Assembly (NCBI RefSeq): GCF_036322805.1
Contig: NZ_AP027272.1
Span: 4,588,001 to 4,652,000, forward strand
Direction of reading: 5' to 3'
Origin: Planctobacterium marinum
Lineage (GTDB): Bacteria > Pseudomonadota > Gammaproteobacteria > Enterobacterales > Alteromonadaceae
DNA length: 64,000 bases
Numbering within the stretch: position 1 is the first letter of the stretch; every line of letters starts with the position of its first letter. A program made the position numbers and the translations under genes. The notes beneath the pieces were generated by a model. The model did not search any database and was not told the DNA's origin. It saw only the letters and a program-made list of their open reading frames with translations. This document shows, piece by piece, positions 15,642 through 24,801 of the stretch.

Positions 15642-16106
15642 ATGGTTGAAGAGGTTCTGTTAGCACCGGGGAAAATCGCCAAAAGATGCGGTGTTGCGGT
15701 ATCGGCACTGCACTTTTATGAGCAAAAGGGACTAATTAAAAGCTCTCGCAATGCCGGCAATCAACGGCGTTACCACAAAGATGTAATGCGCCGCATTGCT
15801 GTCATCAAAGCCGCTCAAAACTTAGGGGTAAGCCTTGAAGAAATCCGTCAGACGCTGGCGACATTGCCAGAAATGCGCACACCAAATCAGGAAGACTGGC
15901 AACAGCTAGCCAGCCGCTGGCGTAGCAAATTAGATGAGCGCATAAAAGCCATGACGGCACTGCGAGATTCCCTGACAGGCTGTATTGGCTGCGGCTGTCT
16001 ATCCATGAAAAACTGTCCCATGTATAACAAAGACGATGAACTAGCTAGTGCCGGTCCCGGTGCGGTTTTGCTGAAACGCAAAATGCACAGCAAGAAGTTG
16101 GATTAA
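15642..16106 (+). CDS. soxR: Redox-sensing transcriptional activator SoxR (MerR family)
   Basis: 154 residues from the ATG at 15642 (GGAG nine bases upstream); an in-frame TTG at 15627 is disfavoured. The N-terminal MerR winged helix is clear (APGKIAKRCGVAVSALHFYEQKGLI, then NQRRYHKDVMRRIAVIKAAQNLG), followed by the dimerisation helix and the [2Fe-2S] site CIGCGCLSMKNC with Cys114, 117, 119 and 125. SoxR activates promoters when its cluster is oxidised by redox-cycling compounds. No soxS is present; as in most non-enteric bacteria the adjacent target gene, here a VOC protein, is probably activated directly through the box between them. Confidence 0.95.
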   Translation: MVEEVLLAPGKIAKRCGVAVSALHFYEQKGLIKSSRNAGNQRRYHKDVMRRIAVIKAAQNLGVSLEEIRQTLATLPEMRTPNQEDWQQLASRWRSKLDERIKAMTALRDSLTGCIGCGCLSMKNCPMYNKDDELASAGPGAVLLKRKMHSKKLD

Positions 16107-16155
16107 TTTTTGGCGGTTGTTTATGCTTTTACTATCAATTTAAAACGAGTGTGTT

Positions 16156-16785
16156 ATGCCAGCTTTTGAAACCTTAAACTTTGTTCAATCATTACCCTTT
16201 GGCCGCACATTGCGTTTTGAGGTAGAAGGCAATCGCGATGTGCATATGCATTACAAAAGTCTGTTTAAAACTCAATCCCAAAGTTTTCCCTTAGATCTCA
16301 TCAGCTCTCGTCCCGGTGTCAATAAAAGCATCAATCTGGGTGCAGGAATTGCCGCTCTGATACTACTATTGATTATAGGTTTTTGTTTGATTGGTTATGG
16401 TCAAAATCCAGAGCGCTTTGGCCAGCCCCTTATGGTACTGACTCTGTTGTTTTTACCGCCCGCTTTGATAGCTCTGTGGTTTTTTAATGCCAGTTTTACG
16501 CCCGCCCTGGTGTTCTTCCGCGCAGATGATGGTGATGAACTGTTTAAAATCCCACAATATCCCAAAGACAAAGCCCCATTGGAGCAATTTGCCAAAGCCC
16601 TGTCAGACCGAATTGAGTCGATCCGCTATCCGGGTACCTTAAGCCATGCCGAGCAGGTGGAATTGTACCAAAAACACCTGGATTTTTTACTCAACGAAAG
16701 CGTGTTAACCCAGCCGGAATACGACGCCGCAATGGCTCGTCTGGAAAAACGCAGCAGCAGTGGCAATGTCTTCAAGCTTATCTAA
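16156..16785 (+). CDS. Uncharacterised two-helix membrane protein
   Basis: 209 residues: an N-terminal soluble part, two adjacent membrane helices (about 57-78 and 91-113) and a cytoplasmic C-terminal helical tail. The tail segment SHAEQVELYQKHLDFLLNES, followed by VLTQPEYDAAMARLEKR, resembles a SHOCT-type short oligomerisation motif. I do not recognise the full family. It follows soxR by 50 bp on the same strand and could be in its transcript. No catalytic motif is visible. Confidence 0.6.
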   Translation: MPAFETLNFVQSLPFGRTLRFEVEGNRDVHMHYKSLFKTQSQSFPLDLISSRPGVNKSINLGAGIAALILLLIIGFCLIGYGQNPERFGQPLMVLTLLFLPPALIALWFFNASFTPALVFFRADDGDELFKIPQYPKDKAPLEQFAKALSDRIESIRYPGTLSHAEQVELYQKHLDFLLNESVLTQPEYDAAMARLEKRSSSGNVFKLI

Positions 16786-16824
16786 TGCCTGAACAACTGG
16801 GCAAACTAATCCAAATAGCGTCAC

Positions 16825-16848
16825 TGGCGTAGCAATATATTTACGCCA
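16825..16848. repeat. Inverted repeat upstream of putA
   Basis: TGGCGTA (16825-16831) and TACGCCA (16842-16848) form a perfect 7-bp dyad with a 10-bp AT-rich spacer, 40 bp after the membrane-protein gene and 174 bp before putA. It may be a weak terminator of the former or an operator for putA. The rest of 16786-17021 shows nothing else clear. Confidence 0.4.
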
Positions 16849-17021
16849 ATGTTCTAATAAGCAATCAAAAACTATTTTGGGTTTTAGCCAGTTGCCGCTA
16901 TCCTCCACCCGCTCTGCAAGCCAACGCTATTTTATGCTACAGAGAATGCGACTGAGGAGAGTTTGTGGCAACGCCTTTCTCCCGCGTCACAATCAAATGC
17001 AACGCAATAATTGGGGGTATA

Positions 17022-20000
17022 ATGTTAGTCAAAGACGATCTCACTACCAACTGTCAAATCAGACAAACCATTCGTGATTTTTACCGCATCGATGAAGAGC
17101 AAGTAATCGAACACATCTTGCCTTTGGCAGAAGTTGGCGTAACCGCCCGAAGTCGCGCTTGGGAGCGTGCTCGTCAGATGGTGCTGAACATTCGCAAAGC
17201 GGAAGATGGTAAAGGTGGCGTTGACGCATTGTTGAATGAGTACTCCCTGTCCTCTGAAGAAGGCGTGGTGTTGATGTGTCTGGCAGAGGCTTTGTTGCGT
17301 GTACCTGATAAAAAAACCCAAGACTCGTTAATCCGAGACAAACTTTCAAAAGGTGAGTGGAGCCAGCACCTTGGCAACAGTGACTCCCTGTTTGTCAACG
17401 CATCCAGTTGGGGCCTGTTAGTAACAGGCAAAATGGTTAATTACTCGGATAAAACCAAGGCTCAACAGTTTGGCATGTTGAAACGCACTATGGGTCGTCT
17501 CGGCGAGCCGGTGATCCGCTCTTCTGTGCATTACGCCATGAAGATCATGGGCAAACAGTTCGTGATGGGCACTAATATCGAAGAAGCCATTGAACGTGCT
17601 AAAGAAACCGAAACCAAAGGCTATGTGTATTCTTACGACATGCTAGGCGAAGGTGCGCGCACCATGGCCGATGCACAGCGCTACTACGACTCCTACATGA
17701 ACGCTATTCACGCTTTGGGTAAAGCCGCGCAAGGTCGTGGACCGGTAAAAAGCCCGGGTATTTCCGTTAAGCTTTCCGCCATTCACCCTCGCTATGAATT
17801 TACCCACAGTGAACGGGTATTTAATGAACTGGTACCCAAGTTAAAAGCCTTGGCTATGGCCGCCAAAGAGTATGACATTAATTTTACCGTTGATGCCGAA
17901 GAAGCAGATCGTCTGGATATCTCACTAGATATCATCGAAACAGTATTTGCCGATCCTGATTTAGGCGACTGGAACGGTTTTGGTTTGGCAGTTCAGGCCT
18001 ACCAAAAACGCGCTATTTTTGTTATCGACTGGTTAGAAGCTCTCGCCCGTCGCGTAGGACGCAAAATGATGGTGCGCCTTGTAAAGGGTGCCTACTGGGA
18101 TACGGAAATTAAAACCACCCAAGTAGACGGTTTGGATGATTTCCCTGTTTTCACCCGCAAAGCCACAACTGACGTATGTTACAAAGCCTGTGCCATTAAG
18201 CTGATGGCAGCGAGAGATGTGATCTTTCCACAGTTCGCTACCCACAATGCCTACACCGTTGCCACTATTTTGGAGCTGGCTAAAAACGATAATCAAGGTT
18301 ACGAATTCCAGCGCCTGCACGGTATGGGTGAGTCTTTGTATGATCAGGTTGTTACCAATGACAAAGTACAATGTCGGGTTTACGCGCCAGTAGGACAACA
18401 CGAAGATCTGTTGGCTTATCTGGTACGCCGCTTACTGGAAAATGGCGCAAACTCTTCGTTCGTTAACGCCATCGTGGATGACACTAAGCCCGTTGAAGAA
18501 TTGCTACCTGACCCGGTTGAAAAACTGCAAGATTTGCGCAACAAACGCAACACCAATATCACTATGCCCATCGCCATTTATGGTGAAGAGCGAGATAATT
18601 CCAAAGGCATGGATTTGACGGATATCAATCAGTTGAGCCCGTTAAAAGAAAATCTCGATGCCTGGGTAACTGATAACATCAAAACCGCCAGTGCCGCCGA
18701 ATCAGACCTTGTGGCCGTATTAAACCCTGCCAATCACTCAGAGCTAGTGGGGCAGTTAAAATACCACACACCTGCAGAAATGCAGGACATCGTCTCACGC
18801 TCTGAAAAGGCTTTTTCTGAGTGGTCACAAACCCCGGTGAAAGAGCGTGCTAACCTGCTGCGTAGAACCGCTGATATTCTTGAGCGCCATCGCGATGAAC
18901 TGATTGCCATTTGTATAAAAGAGGCGGGTAAGCTTACCCAGGATAGTATTGATGAAGTACGTGAAGCCGTGGATTTCTGCCGTTATTACGCTGCGCGTGC
19001 GGAAGAACTGGCGCGAGACGAACGCATGGAGCCTCGTGGTCCTATCTTGTGTATCAGTCCCTGGAACTTTCCACTGGCGATCTTCCTGGGTCAAGTGGCT
19101 GCGGCCATCGTTACTGGTAATACCGTAGTCGCTAAGCCTGCAGAGCAAACCAGTTTAATCGCCATCCGCACACTCGAGTTAATGAAGATCGTTGGCATGC
19201 CGGATGATGTGGTGCAACTACTGATTGCCCAAGGTAAAGAAGTGGGCGAAAACGTGGTTAACGATGAACGTATTCAGGCGGTGATGTTTACCGGCTCCAC
19301 TGCTACCGGCACACTAATCTCCAAAATACTGGCAGAGCGTGGCGGTCAGCAAGTGCCACTGATTGCTGAAACTGGCGGTCAAAACTGCATGGTGGTGGAT
19401 TCCACTGCCCTGCCAGAACAGGTGTGTGATGACGTCATTAAATCCGGATTCCAAAGTGCCGGTCAGCGTTGTTCAGCGTTGCGCGTGTTGTTTCTACAAG
19501 AAGACATCGCCGATACCGTATTAAAGATGATCACCGGCGCCATGAAAGAGTTAACGTTGGGTGATCCGCAATTTTTGTCTACCGATGTCGGCCCGGTAAT
19601 TGATGCCAAAGCATTAAAAGCTTTAAACGACCACGTCGAGTACATGCAGGACAAAGGTGAGTTGTTATTCGAATGTCCACTCCCGGATATGGGTGAGCAT
19701 GGTCATAACCTGTTTGCACCGCGTTTGTATCAAATCGACAACCTATCAGTCTTGAAAAAAGAAGTCTTTGGTCCAGTGGTACATGTGATCCGCTTTAAAG
19801 AATCTGAGCTGGACGATGTCATCGAGCAAATCAATGCTACCGGATTCGGTTTAACTATGGGTATCCATACCCGTATCGAAGACCGTGCGGAAGACTTAGC
19901 GGCACGGGTACGCGCCGGTAACATTTATGTTAACCGTAACATGATCGGCGCTATCGTAGGAGTACAACCCTTCGGTGGTCGCGGTTTATCGGGTACAGGA

Positions 20001-20825
20001 CCGAAAGCCGGTGGTCCCAACTACTTGTCGCGTCTGGTGCGTGAGAAACACACCCCTGACGAAGATGAGATGAATTATCAAACCAAGGCCAATATTGACA
20101 TGGTAGAACTGGGAGCAGCCCAGGAACATGTAGATAATATTATGGATTTAGCGGTAAAAGCGGAGCGCATCTGGCGCATCACACCACTAAATGATCGCAT
20201 CTCAGTTATGCGACAGCTATTAGCCAAAATTGCCACGGTGGACATTGTTGAAGAGCTGGCAGACGACTTAGCCAAGTCGCTATCAGATTCTCGTGCACAA
20301 TTAACCCGTATCGAAAAGATGCTGAAAAAGCCTAAAGTGCTACCGGGACCAACAGGGGAATCCAACCTGTTGTATCTTGAGCCTCGAGGCTGCGTCGTGT
20401 GTTATGCCGATAAAGATACTGTTTTCAGCTTCTGGTTGATGTCGATTGTCTCAGCACTTGCCGCGGGCAACACCGTGATCACGGCAGTCTCTGATCTGTT
20501 CTTTGAAGAAGCCAAAGCGATTCAGGACAAACTCATGTTGTGCGGTGGTGCAGAAGGCATATTGCAGGTAGTTAAACACGATAAGCTCAATGCCCTGCTA
20601 CATCACGATGGTATTTCGGGCACGGTAGTAGACAGTAACAGTGCGCGTATGGGTTATTTCAGTAAGCAGTTGGCAGAGCGTGATGGTGCGATACTGCCGG
20701 TGATCAGTGCTGAATATAACGATACCTTGATACAGCGCCTGGTGACAGAAAAGACGATTAGTATCGATACCACAGCCTCTGGCGGTAACACCTCATTGAT
20801 GACTCTCGCGGAAGACGACGAATAA
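17022..20825 (+). CDS. putA: Bifunctional proline dehydrogenase / L-glutamate-gamma-semialdehyde dehydrogenase PutA
   Basis: 1267 residues from the ATG at 17022 (TTGGGGGTATA ahead). It oxidises proline to P5C with FAD, then glutamate semialdehyde to glutamate with NAD. Regions: an alpha-helical arm (about 1-180), the proline dehydrogenase barrel (about 190-490), the aldehyde dehydrogenase domain (about 560-1010) with Glu783 in LIAETGGQN and catalytic Cys817 in GQRCSALRV, and a C-terminal ALDH-superfamily lid domain (about 1030-1260). The ribbon-helix-helix DNA-binding domain of E. coli PutA is absent, so it is not a self-repressor. No PutP or Lrp-type regulator is adjacent. A strong terminator follows. 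Confidence 0.95.
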   Translation: MLVKDDLTTNCQIRQTIRDFYRIDEEQVIEHILPLAEVGVTARSRAWERARQMVLNIRKAEDGKGGVDALLNEYSLSSEEGVVLMCLAEALLRVPDKKTQDSLIRDKLSKGEWSQHLGNSDSLFVNASSWGLLVTGKMVNYSDKTKAQQFGMLKRTMGRLGEPVIRSSVHYAMKIMGKQFVMGTNIEEAIERAKETETKGYVYSYDMLGEGARTMADAQRYYDSYMNAIHALGKAAQGRGPVKSPGISVKLSAIHPRYEFTHSERVFNELVPKLKALAMAAKEYDINFTVDAEEADRLDISLDIIETVFADPDLGDWNGFGLAVQAYQKRAIFVIDWLEALARRVGRKMMVRLVKGAYWDTEIKTTQVDGLDDFPVFTRKATTDVCYKACAIKLMAARDVIFPQFATHNAYTVATILELAKNDNQGYEFQRLHGMGESLYDQVVTNDKVQCRVYAPVGQHEDLLAYLVRRLLENGANSSFVNAIVDDTKPVEELLPDPVEKLQDLRNKRNTNITMPIAIYGEERDNSKGMDLTDINQLSPLKENLDAWVTDNIKTASAAESDLVAVLNPANHSELVGQLKYHTPAEMQDIVSRSEKAFSEWSQTPVKERANLLRRTADILERHRDELIAICIKEAGKLTQDSIDEVREAVDFCRYYAARAEELARDERMEPRGPILCISPWNFPLAIFLGQVAAAIVTGNTVVAKPAEQTSLIAIRTLELMKIVGMPDDVVQLLIAQGKEVGENVVNDERIQAVMFTGSTATGTLISKILAERGGQQVPLIAETGGQNCMVVDSTALPEQVCDDVIKSGFQSAGQRCSALRVLFLQEDIADTVLKMITGAMKELTLGDPQFLSTDVGPVIDAKALKALNDHVEYMQDKGELLFECPLPDMGEHGHNLFAPRLYQIDNLSVLKKEVFGPVVHVIRFKESELDDVIEQINATGFGLTMGIHTRIEDRAEDLAARVRAGNIYVNRNMIGAIVGVQPFGGRGLSGTGPKAGGPNYLSRLVREKHTPDEDEMNYQTKANIDMVELGAAQEHVDNIMDLAVKAERIWRITPLNDRISVMRQLLAKIATVDIVEELADDLAKSLSDSRAQLTRIEKMLKKPKVLPGPTGESNLLYLEPRGCVVCYADKDTVFSFWLMSIVSALAAGNTVITAVSDLFFEEAKAIQDKLMLCGGAEGILQVVKHDKLNALLHHDGISGTVVDSNSARMGYFSKQLAERDGAILPVISAEYNDTLIQRLVTEKTISIDTTASGGNTSLMTLAEDDE

Positions 20826-20851
20826 CCGCTGGATCACATCAATAGCACAGC

Positions 20852-20880
20852 AAATAAGGCCCGTTTCGGGCCTTATTTTG
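20852..20880 (+). terminator. Rho-independent terminator of putA
   Basis: Perfect 12-bp stem AAATAAGGCCCG / CGGGCCTTATTT with a TTT loop and trailing TTTTG, 27 bp after the putA stop. Confidence 0.9.
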
Positions 20881-20950
20881 TTCACCTCTTGCAGAATTCT
20901 TTACTTACCTCTATATGAAACATAAGGCACTTATGAATAAAGAGTAAGAC

Positions 20951-21583
20951 ATGCATCGCCAAATCAATCATAAAACCATGCGCCTTATCATAGGTTTGAT
21001 AGCAGTGCTGCTTGCACCAATGACCTGGTGGTTAGCCGAACAACCGCTCTCCTCCATAAGCAGCTCTTATTGGTCGGACTCCAGAGATATCTTTGTCGGC
21101 TCCCTGATCACTGTGGGCTTTTTCTTGTCAGCTTACAATGGTTCAGGCGGAAGCAAAGATCTGGAATTTTACCTGAGTAAACTGTCTTGTGTTTTTGCCA
21201 TTGCTATTGCGTTATTTCCCACTTTGGGCAAGGGCAATAATCAAGCTCCTCCCGCCTGGACCGAGTCGTTGTCTGGTGTATTTGGCCTGATCCCGGATGA
21301 AGTTCACCTGGGTGCTTCAATTCTGTTATTTGCCTGCTTGATTGTCATGATATGGTTTTTCTCCATGAGAGCCATGGCTAAGGGAAAGTCGGTACGAGCC
21401 TGGATATATCGCAGTATCGCTATCTCGATGGCAACAGGGATCATACTACTGCAAATTATCGGAAGCCTGGCGGAATGGCAAAATACCACCTTGTGGGTTG
21501 AAATATGGGGACTGACTCTGTTTGGTATTGGCTGGCTGGTCGCAGGAGCCTACAAGACAGAAGAGCCTTCAGCGGAAACATGA
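20951..21583 (+). CDS. Uncharacterised six-helix integral membrane protein
   Basis: 210 residues with six predicted membrane helices. Between helices 1 and 2 is a conserved-looking extracytoplasmic segment SISSSYWSDSRDIFVGSL, and helix 3 ends IALFPTLGKG. This SIS.YY/W...RD.FVG pattern recurs in DUF998-like bacterial membrane proteins whose function is unknown; the assignment is tentative. It is a lone gene between the putA terminator and metR. Confidence 0.65.
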   Translation: MHRQINHKTMRLIIGLIAVLLAPMTWWLAEQPLSSISSSYWSDSRDIFVGSLITVGFFLSAYNGSGGSKDLEFYLSKLSCVFAIAIALFPTLGKGNNQAPPAWTESLSGVFGLIPDEVHLGASILLFACLIVMIWFFSMRAMAKGKSVRAWIYRSIAISMATGIILLQIIGSLAEWQNTTLWVEIWGLTLFGIGWLVAGAYKTEEPSAET

Positions 21584-21632
21584 TATATTCCGGCTATGCC
21601 TTTGTTTTAGTTGCCTAAACCAATTCTAAAAT

Positions 21633-22526
21633 ATGCTGGAACGTGCTGATTTAAAAATTATTGATGCCATTGAGCGACTGGGTACAGTAACAAAAGCTGC
21701 TGAGGAACTGCACCTCACTCAATCAGCCATTAGCCATGCCATCAAACGGCTGGAAAATAATACTGGCGTAAAGTTCTGGCAAAAATCTGGTCGCAATCTG
21801 ACCCTGACACCTGCAGGTAAAAGGTTGCTAACGCACGCCAGGCGCTTACTGCCGCAATTTGAACACATCGAGCAGGAAATCAAAGGCTTTGCATCTGGCG
21901 TACAGGGCAAGTTGCGCATTGGCATGGAGTGTTATCCCTGCTTTCAATGGTTGTTGAAAATCGTTGCGCCCTTTCTCAAAGCTTACCCACAAGTGGATGT
22001 AGACGTATTAAAAGAGTTTCAATTCGCCGGGCTTGCTGGCTTATTTAACTATGACATTGATATTCTGGTAACCCCCGATCCGGTGTTCAGGCCCGGTCTG
22101 GAGTTTATTCCTGTGTTTAATTATGAACAGGTGCTGGTGGTGGGTCCTGAGCACCCTCTGCAAACAAAACTCCATATTGTGGCGGAGGATCTGTTATCAG
22201 AAACCTTGCTCACTTACCCAATCGAAGCTAGTCGATTGGATATTTTCACCCACTGCTTGCTGCCTTCTGGTGGCAGTGTTCAGCAACACAAAAAGATGGA
22301 AAGTACGGAAATGATCTTGCAGATGGTGGAAGCCAATCGCGGTGTGACTGTCTTGCCCAAGTGGCTGGTTGCAGAGCAGGCAAAACAGTTTGCCATTAGT
22401 GGCGTCCAGATAGGTACTGAAGGTCTGCACAAGCAGATTTTTCTGGGGTTAAGAGAAGACGCTGAGCGCCCCCTGTACCAACAAGCCTTTATCGACCTGG
22501 CTCTGGGAGCGCCCTTTAATAGCTAA
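21633..22526 (+). CDS. metR: LysR-family regulator MetR (homocysteine-responsive methionine regulator)
   Basis: 297 residues: a LysR winged helix (GTVTKAAEELHLTQSAISHAIKRLE) and an effector domain with the MetR-specific stretches GMECYPCFQWL, YEQVLVVGPEHPL and LSETLLTYPIEASRLDIF, which align closely by eye with E. coli MetR. MetR uses homocysteine as co-inducer to activate methionine synthase genes. The mesD/mesX methionine synthase genes lie 1.2 kb away on the opposite strand, which supports the call. The stop overlaps the stop of the convergent PQQ-dehydrogenase gene by 4 bp. Confidence 0.9.
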   Translation: MLERADLKIIDAIERLGTVTKAAEELHLTQSAISHAIKRLENNTGVKFWQKSGRNLTLTPAGKRLLTHARRLLPQFEHIEQEIKGFASGVQGKLRIGMECYPCFQWLLKIVAPFLKAYPQVDVDVLKEFQFAGLAGLFNYDIDILVTPDPVFRPGLEFIPVFNYEQVLVVGPEHPLQTKLHIVAEDLLSETLLTYPIEASRLDIFTHCLLPSGGSVQQHKKMESTEMILQMVEANRGVTVLPKWLVAEQAKQFAISGVQIGTEGLHKQIFLGLREDAERPLYQQAFIDLALGAPFNS

Positions 22527-23653
22527 GGTTGGTAGCTAACCTTGTAAATCCCGTTGCCATCGGTGCCCAAATACAAATCACCATTGGGATGCACCGCCAT
22601 ACTGCGCAATCTACCAATGCCCTCGAACCATTTACTGTGGCCTTTTACTTCATTGCCATCGAGTTCTACCAGCACAAGGTGAGCAAACTTTAAGGAGCCA
22701 ACCAATAAGTGACCTTGCCAATGGGGGTATTTATCACCGGTGATAAATTGCATAGCCGAAGGCGCGATAGAAGGTGTCCAGCGCCAGATGGGTTGCTCCA
22801 TCCCTTCTTTAGTTGTTTGCTCTGTAATAGTGGTGCCATTGTAATTAATGCCATAGGTGATAACTGGCCAACCGTAATTGTTTCCGGCTTTAATAATATT
22901 GATTTCATCGCCACCACGAGGACCATGTTCATGGGTCCAGATATCACCTGTCACAGGATGCAGTGCCATACCTTGTGGGTTGCGATGACCGTAAGAATAA
23001 ATCGTTGGGCGTGCATTGTCGGTTTTAACAAAGGGATTGGATTCAGGTATCGCGCCATCAGAGTGAATACGGTGTACTTTACCCGGGTCGTGATCCAGTC
23101 GTTGTGGATGAACATCCCTCTGTCCCCTATCCCCTATGGTAAAGAACAAATATCCCTCGTTGTCGAACTCGATGCGTGAGCCGTAGTGGTGAACACGCTC
23201 TGTTTTGGGATAACCGTGAAACAGCAATTCCTTGTCCACCAAAGCCATATCTTTCAGCCGCGCCCGCATAATAGAGGTATTATTACCTTGCCCTTCGCCT
23301 TCATAACCTGAGTAAGACAGGTATATCCAACCGTTATTGGCATAATCCGGATCAATCTCCAGGTCCAACAGTCCGCCCTGATTTTTAGCGTGTACCTCAG
23401 GCACACCTTTAACAGGTTCATCTAACAGTTTACCATCACGGATCAAGCGCAAATCACCAGCGCGGTTGCTCACCAGTAACTCTTTGTCGTTCAACCACAC
23501 CATCCCCCAGGGAATAGCAACGCCTTTGGTGATCAATTCTAGTTGATATTGCTCCGACTCAGGAGCTAAAGGAATATTTGCTTCTTGGGCATTGCTGATA
23601 GTTGTTGTAGCCAACATTACACCAGCCAATAACGCTTTGATGGTTTTACTCAT
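22523..23653 (-). CDS. PQQ-dependent sugar (aldose) dehydrogenase, periplasmic
   Basis: 376 residues with a signal peptide (IKALLAGVMLATTTISNAQ) and the six-bladed propeller of soluble glucose/aldose dehydrogenases. Motifs seen: IPWGMVWLNDKELLVSNRAG, FTIGDRGQRD, SYGHRNPQGMALHP, HEHGPRGGDE and LGTDGNGIY near the end. The family (E. coli YliI/Asd) oxidises aldoses with PQQ and Ca2+ in the periplasm. No pqq biosynthesis genes are in the window. It lies downstream of mesX-mesD on the same strand with an 86-bp gap, so it may be read through but has no evident link to methionine. Confidence 0.9.
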   Translation of the reverse strand: MSKTIKALLAGVMLATTTISNAQEANIPLAPESEQYQLELITKGVAIPWGMVWLNDKELLVSNRAGDLRLIRDGKLLDEPVKGVPEVHAKNQGGLLDLEIDPDYANNGWIYLSYSGYEGEGQGNNTSIMRARLKDMALVDKELLFHGYPKTERVHHYGSRIEFDNEGYLFFTIGDRGQRDVHPQRLDHDPGKVHRIHSDGAIPESNPFVKTDNARPTIYSYGHRNPQGMALHPVTGDIWTHEHGPRGGDEINIIKAGNNYGWPVITYGINYNGTTITEQTTKEGMEQPIWRWTPSIAPSAMQFITGDKYPHWQGHLLVGSLKFAHLVLVELDGNEVKGHSKWFEGIGRLRSMAVHPNGDLYLGTDGNGIYKVSYQP

Positions 23654-23739
23654 GATCTTCCTCTGGGATTAGATTCAAGTAAGCATTTTAACGGAAAAAT
23701 GCAGTATTTGATCACTTTTGAATATCAATAGCATTAAAC

Positions 23740-24768
23740 TCATCTGGCTAATTCGTTTCGCACTATTTCGGCCCCCTTAGTCAACGCCTTTAATTTGCCT
23801 CTGGCAATGTCTCTCGACAAAGGTGCCATACCACAGTTAGTGCAGGGATAGAGATTCTCAGCATCCACATATTTTAGCGCCTTGCGCAACGTTTCGGCCA
23901 CCTCTTCAGGCGTTTCTATACTACTATTTGCCACATCAATAGCCCCCACCATCACCTTTTTACCTCGAATCAACTCAATCAATTCGATGGGTACTTTGGA
24001 GTTATGACACTCCAGAGATATCAGGTCGACACTGGATTGTTGTAGCTTGGGGAAAATCGCTTCGTACTGGCGCCATTCATTGCCTAGTGTGCTTTTCCAA
24101 TCGGTGTTAGCCTTGATACCATAGCCATAACAAATATGCACTGCAGTTTCACAGGTCAATCCCTGCATTGCCTGCTCCAATGCCGCAATGCCCCAATCAT
24201 TAACCTCATCAAAAAAGACATTAAATGCGGGTTCATCAAACTGAATAATATCAACCCCAGCAGCTGCTAATTCTCGAGCTTCCTGATTCAGTATCTCAGC
24301 AAACTCAAAGGCCAACTTTTCCCGGCTCTTGTAATATCCATCGTATAAGGTATCTATCATGGTGAGTGGCCCCGGTAAGGCCCACTTGATTGGGTTTTGT
24401 GTTTGTTGTCGCAAAAAACGCGCTTGTTCTACAAACACCGATTTCGGTCGACTCACTGCACCAAAAACGGTGGGTACACTGGCCTCATAGCGATCGCGGA
24501 TCTTAACGGTTTTTCGCTGCGCAAAATCAACGCCATTAAGATGCTCGATAAAGGTGGTCACAAAGTGCTGCCGGGTCTGTTCGCCATCACTGACAATATC
24601 GATGCCCGCCTGTTGTTGCTCATGCAAGATCAAACACAAAGCATCTTGTTTAGCCTTGTGCAACGCTTCGCCCTCCATTTTCCAGGCTGACCAGAGTTTT
24701 TCCGGCTCCGCCAACCAGCCAGGTTTAGGAAGGCTGCCCGCCGTTGAAGTGGGTAATAGTGTTTTCAT
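23740..24768 (-). CDS. mesD: Core (folate-independent) methionine synthase MesD
   Basis: 342 residues that match only the C-terminal catalytic barrel of MetE. The zinc/homocysteine ligands are His211 and Cys213 (HICYGYG), Glu253 (SLECHNS) and Cys312 (CTNCGMAPL); the substrate segment DIVSDGEQTRQHF is also present. The N-terminal folate-binding half of MetE is missing. Core synthases of the MesD family occur in aerobic bacteria and depend on a DUF1852 partner and oxygen instead of methyltetrahydrofolate or cobalamin. The DUF1852 gene is directly upstream, 33 bp away, which makes this assignment strong. Likely controlled by the nearby MetR. Confidence 0.9.
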   Translation of the reverse strand: MKTLLPTSTAGSLPKPGWLAEPEKLWSAWKMEGEALHKAKQDALCLILHEQQQAGIDIVSDGEQTRQHFVTTFIEHLNGVDFAQRKTVKIRDRYEASVPTVFGAVSRPKSVFVEQARFLRQQTQNPIKWALPGPLTMIDTLYDGYYKSREKLAFEFAEILNQEARELAAAGVDIIQFDEPAFNVFFDEVNDWGIAALEQAMQGLTCETAVHICYGYGIKANTDWKSTLGNEWRQYEAIFPKLQQSSVDLISLECHNSKVPIELIELIRGKKVMVGAIDVANSSIETPEEVAETLRKALKYVDAENLYPCTNCGMAPLSRDIARGKLKALTKGAEIVRNELAR

Positions 24769-24801
24769 GTTTTTACTCTTTTGTTGGAATCTAACGACAA
24801 C

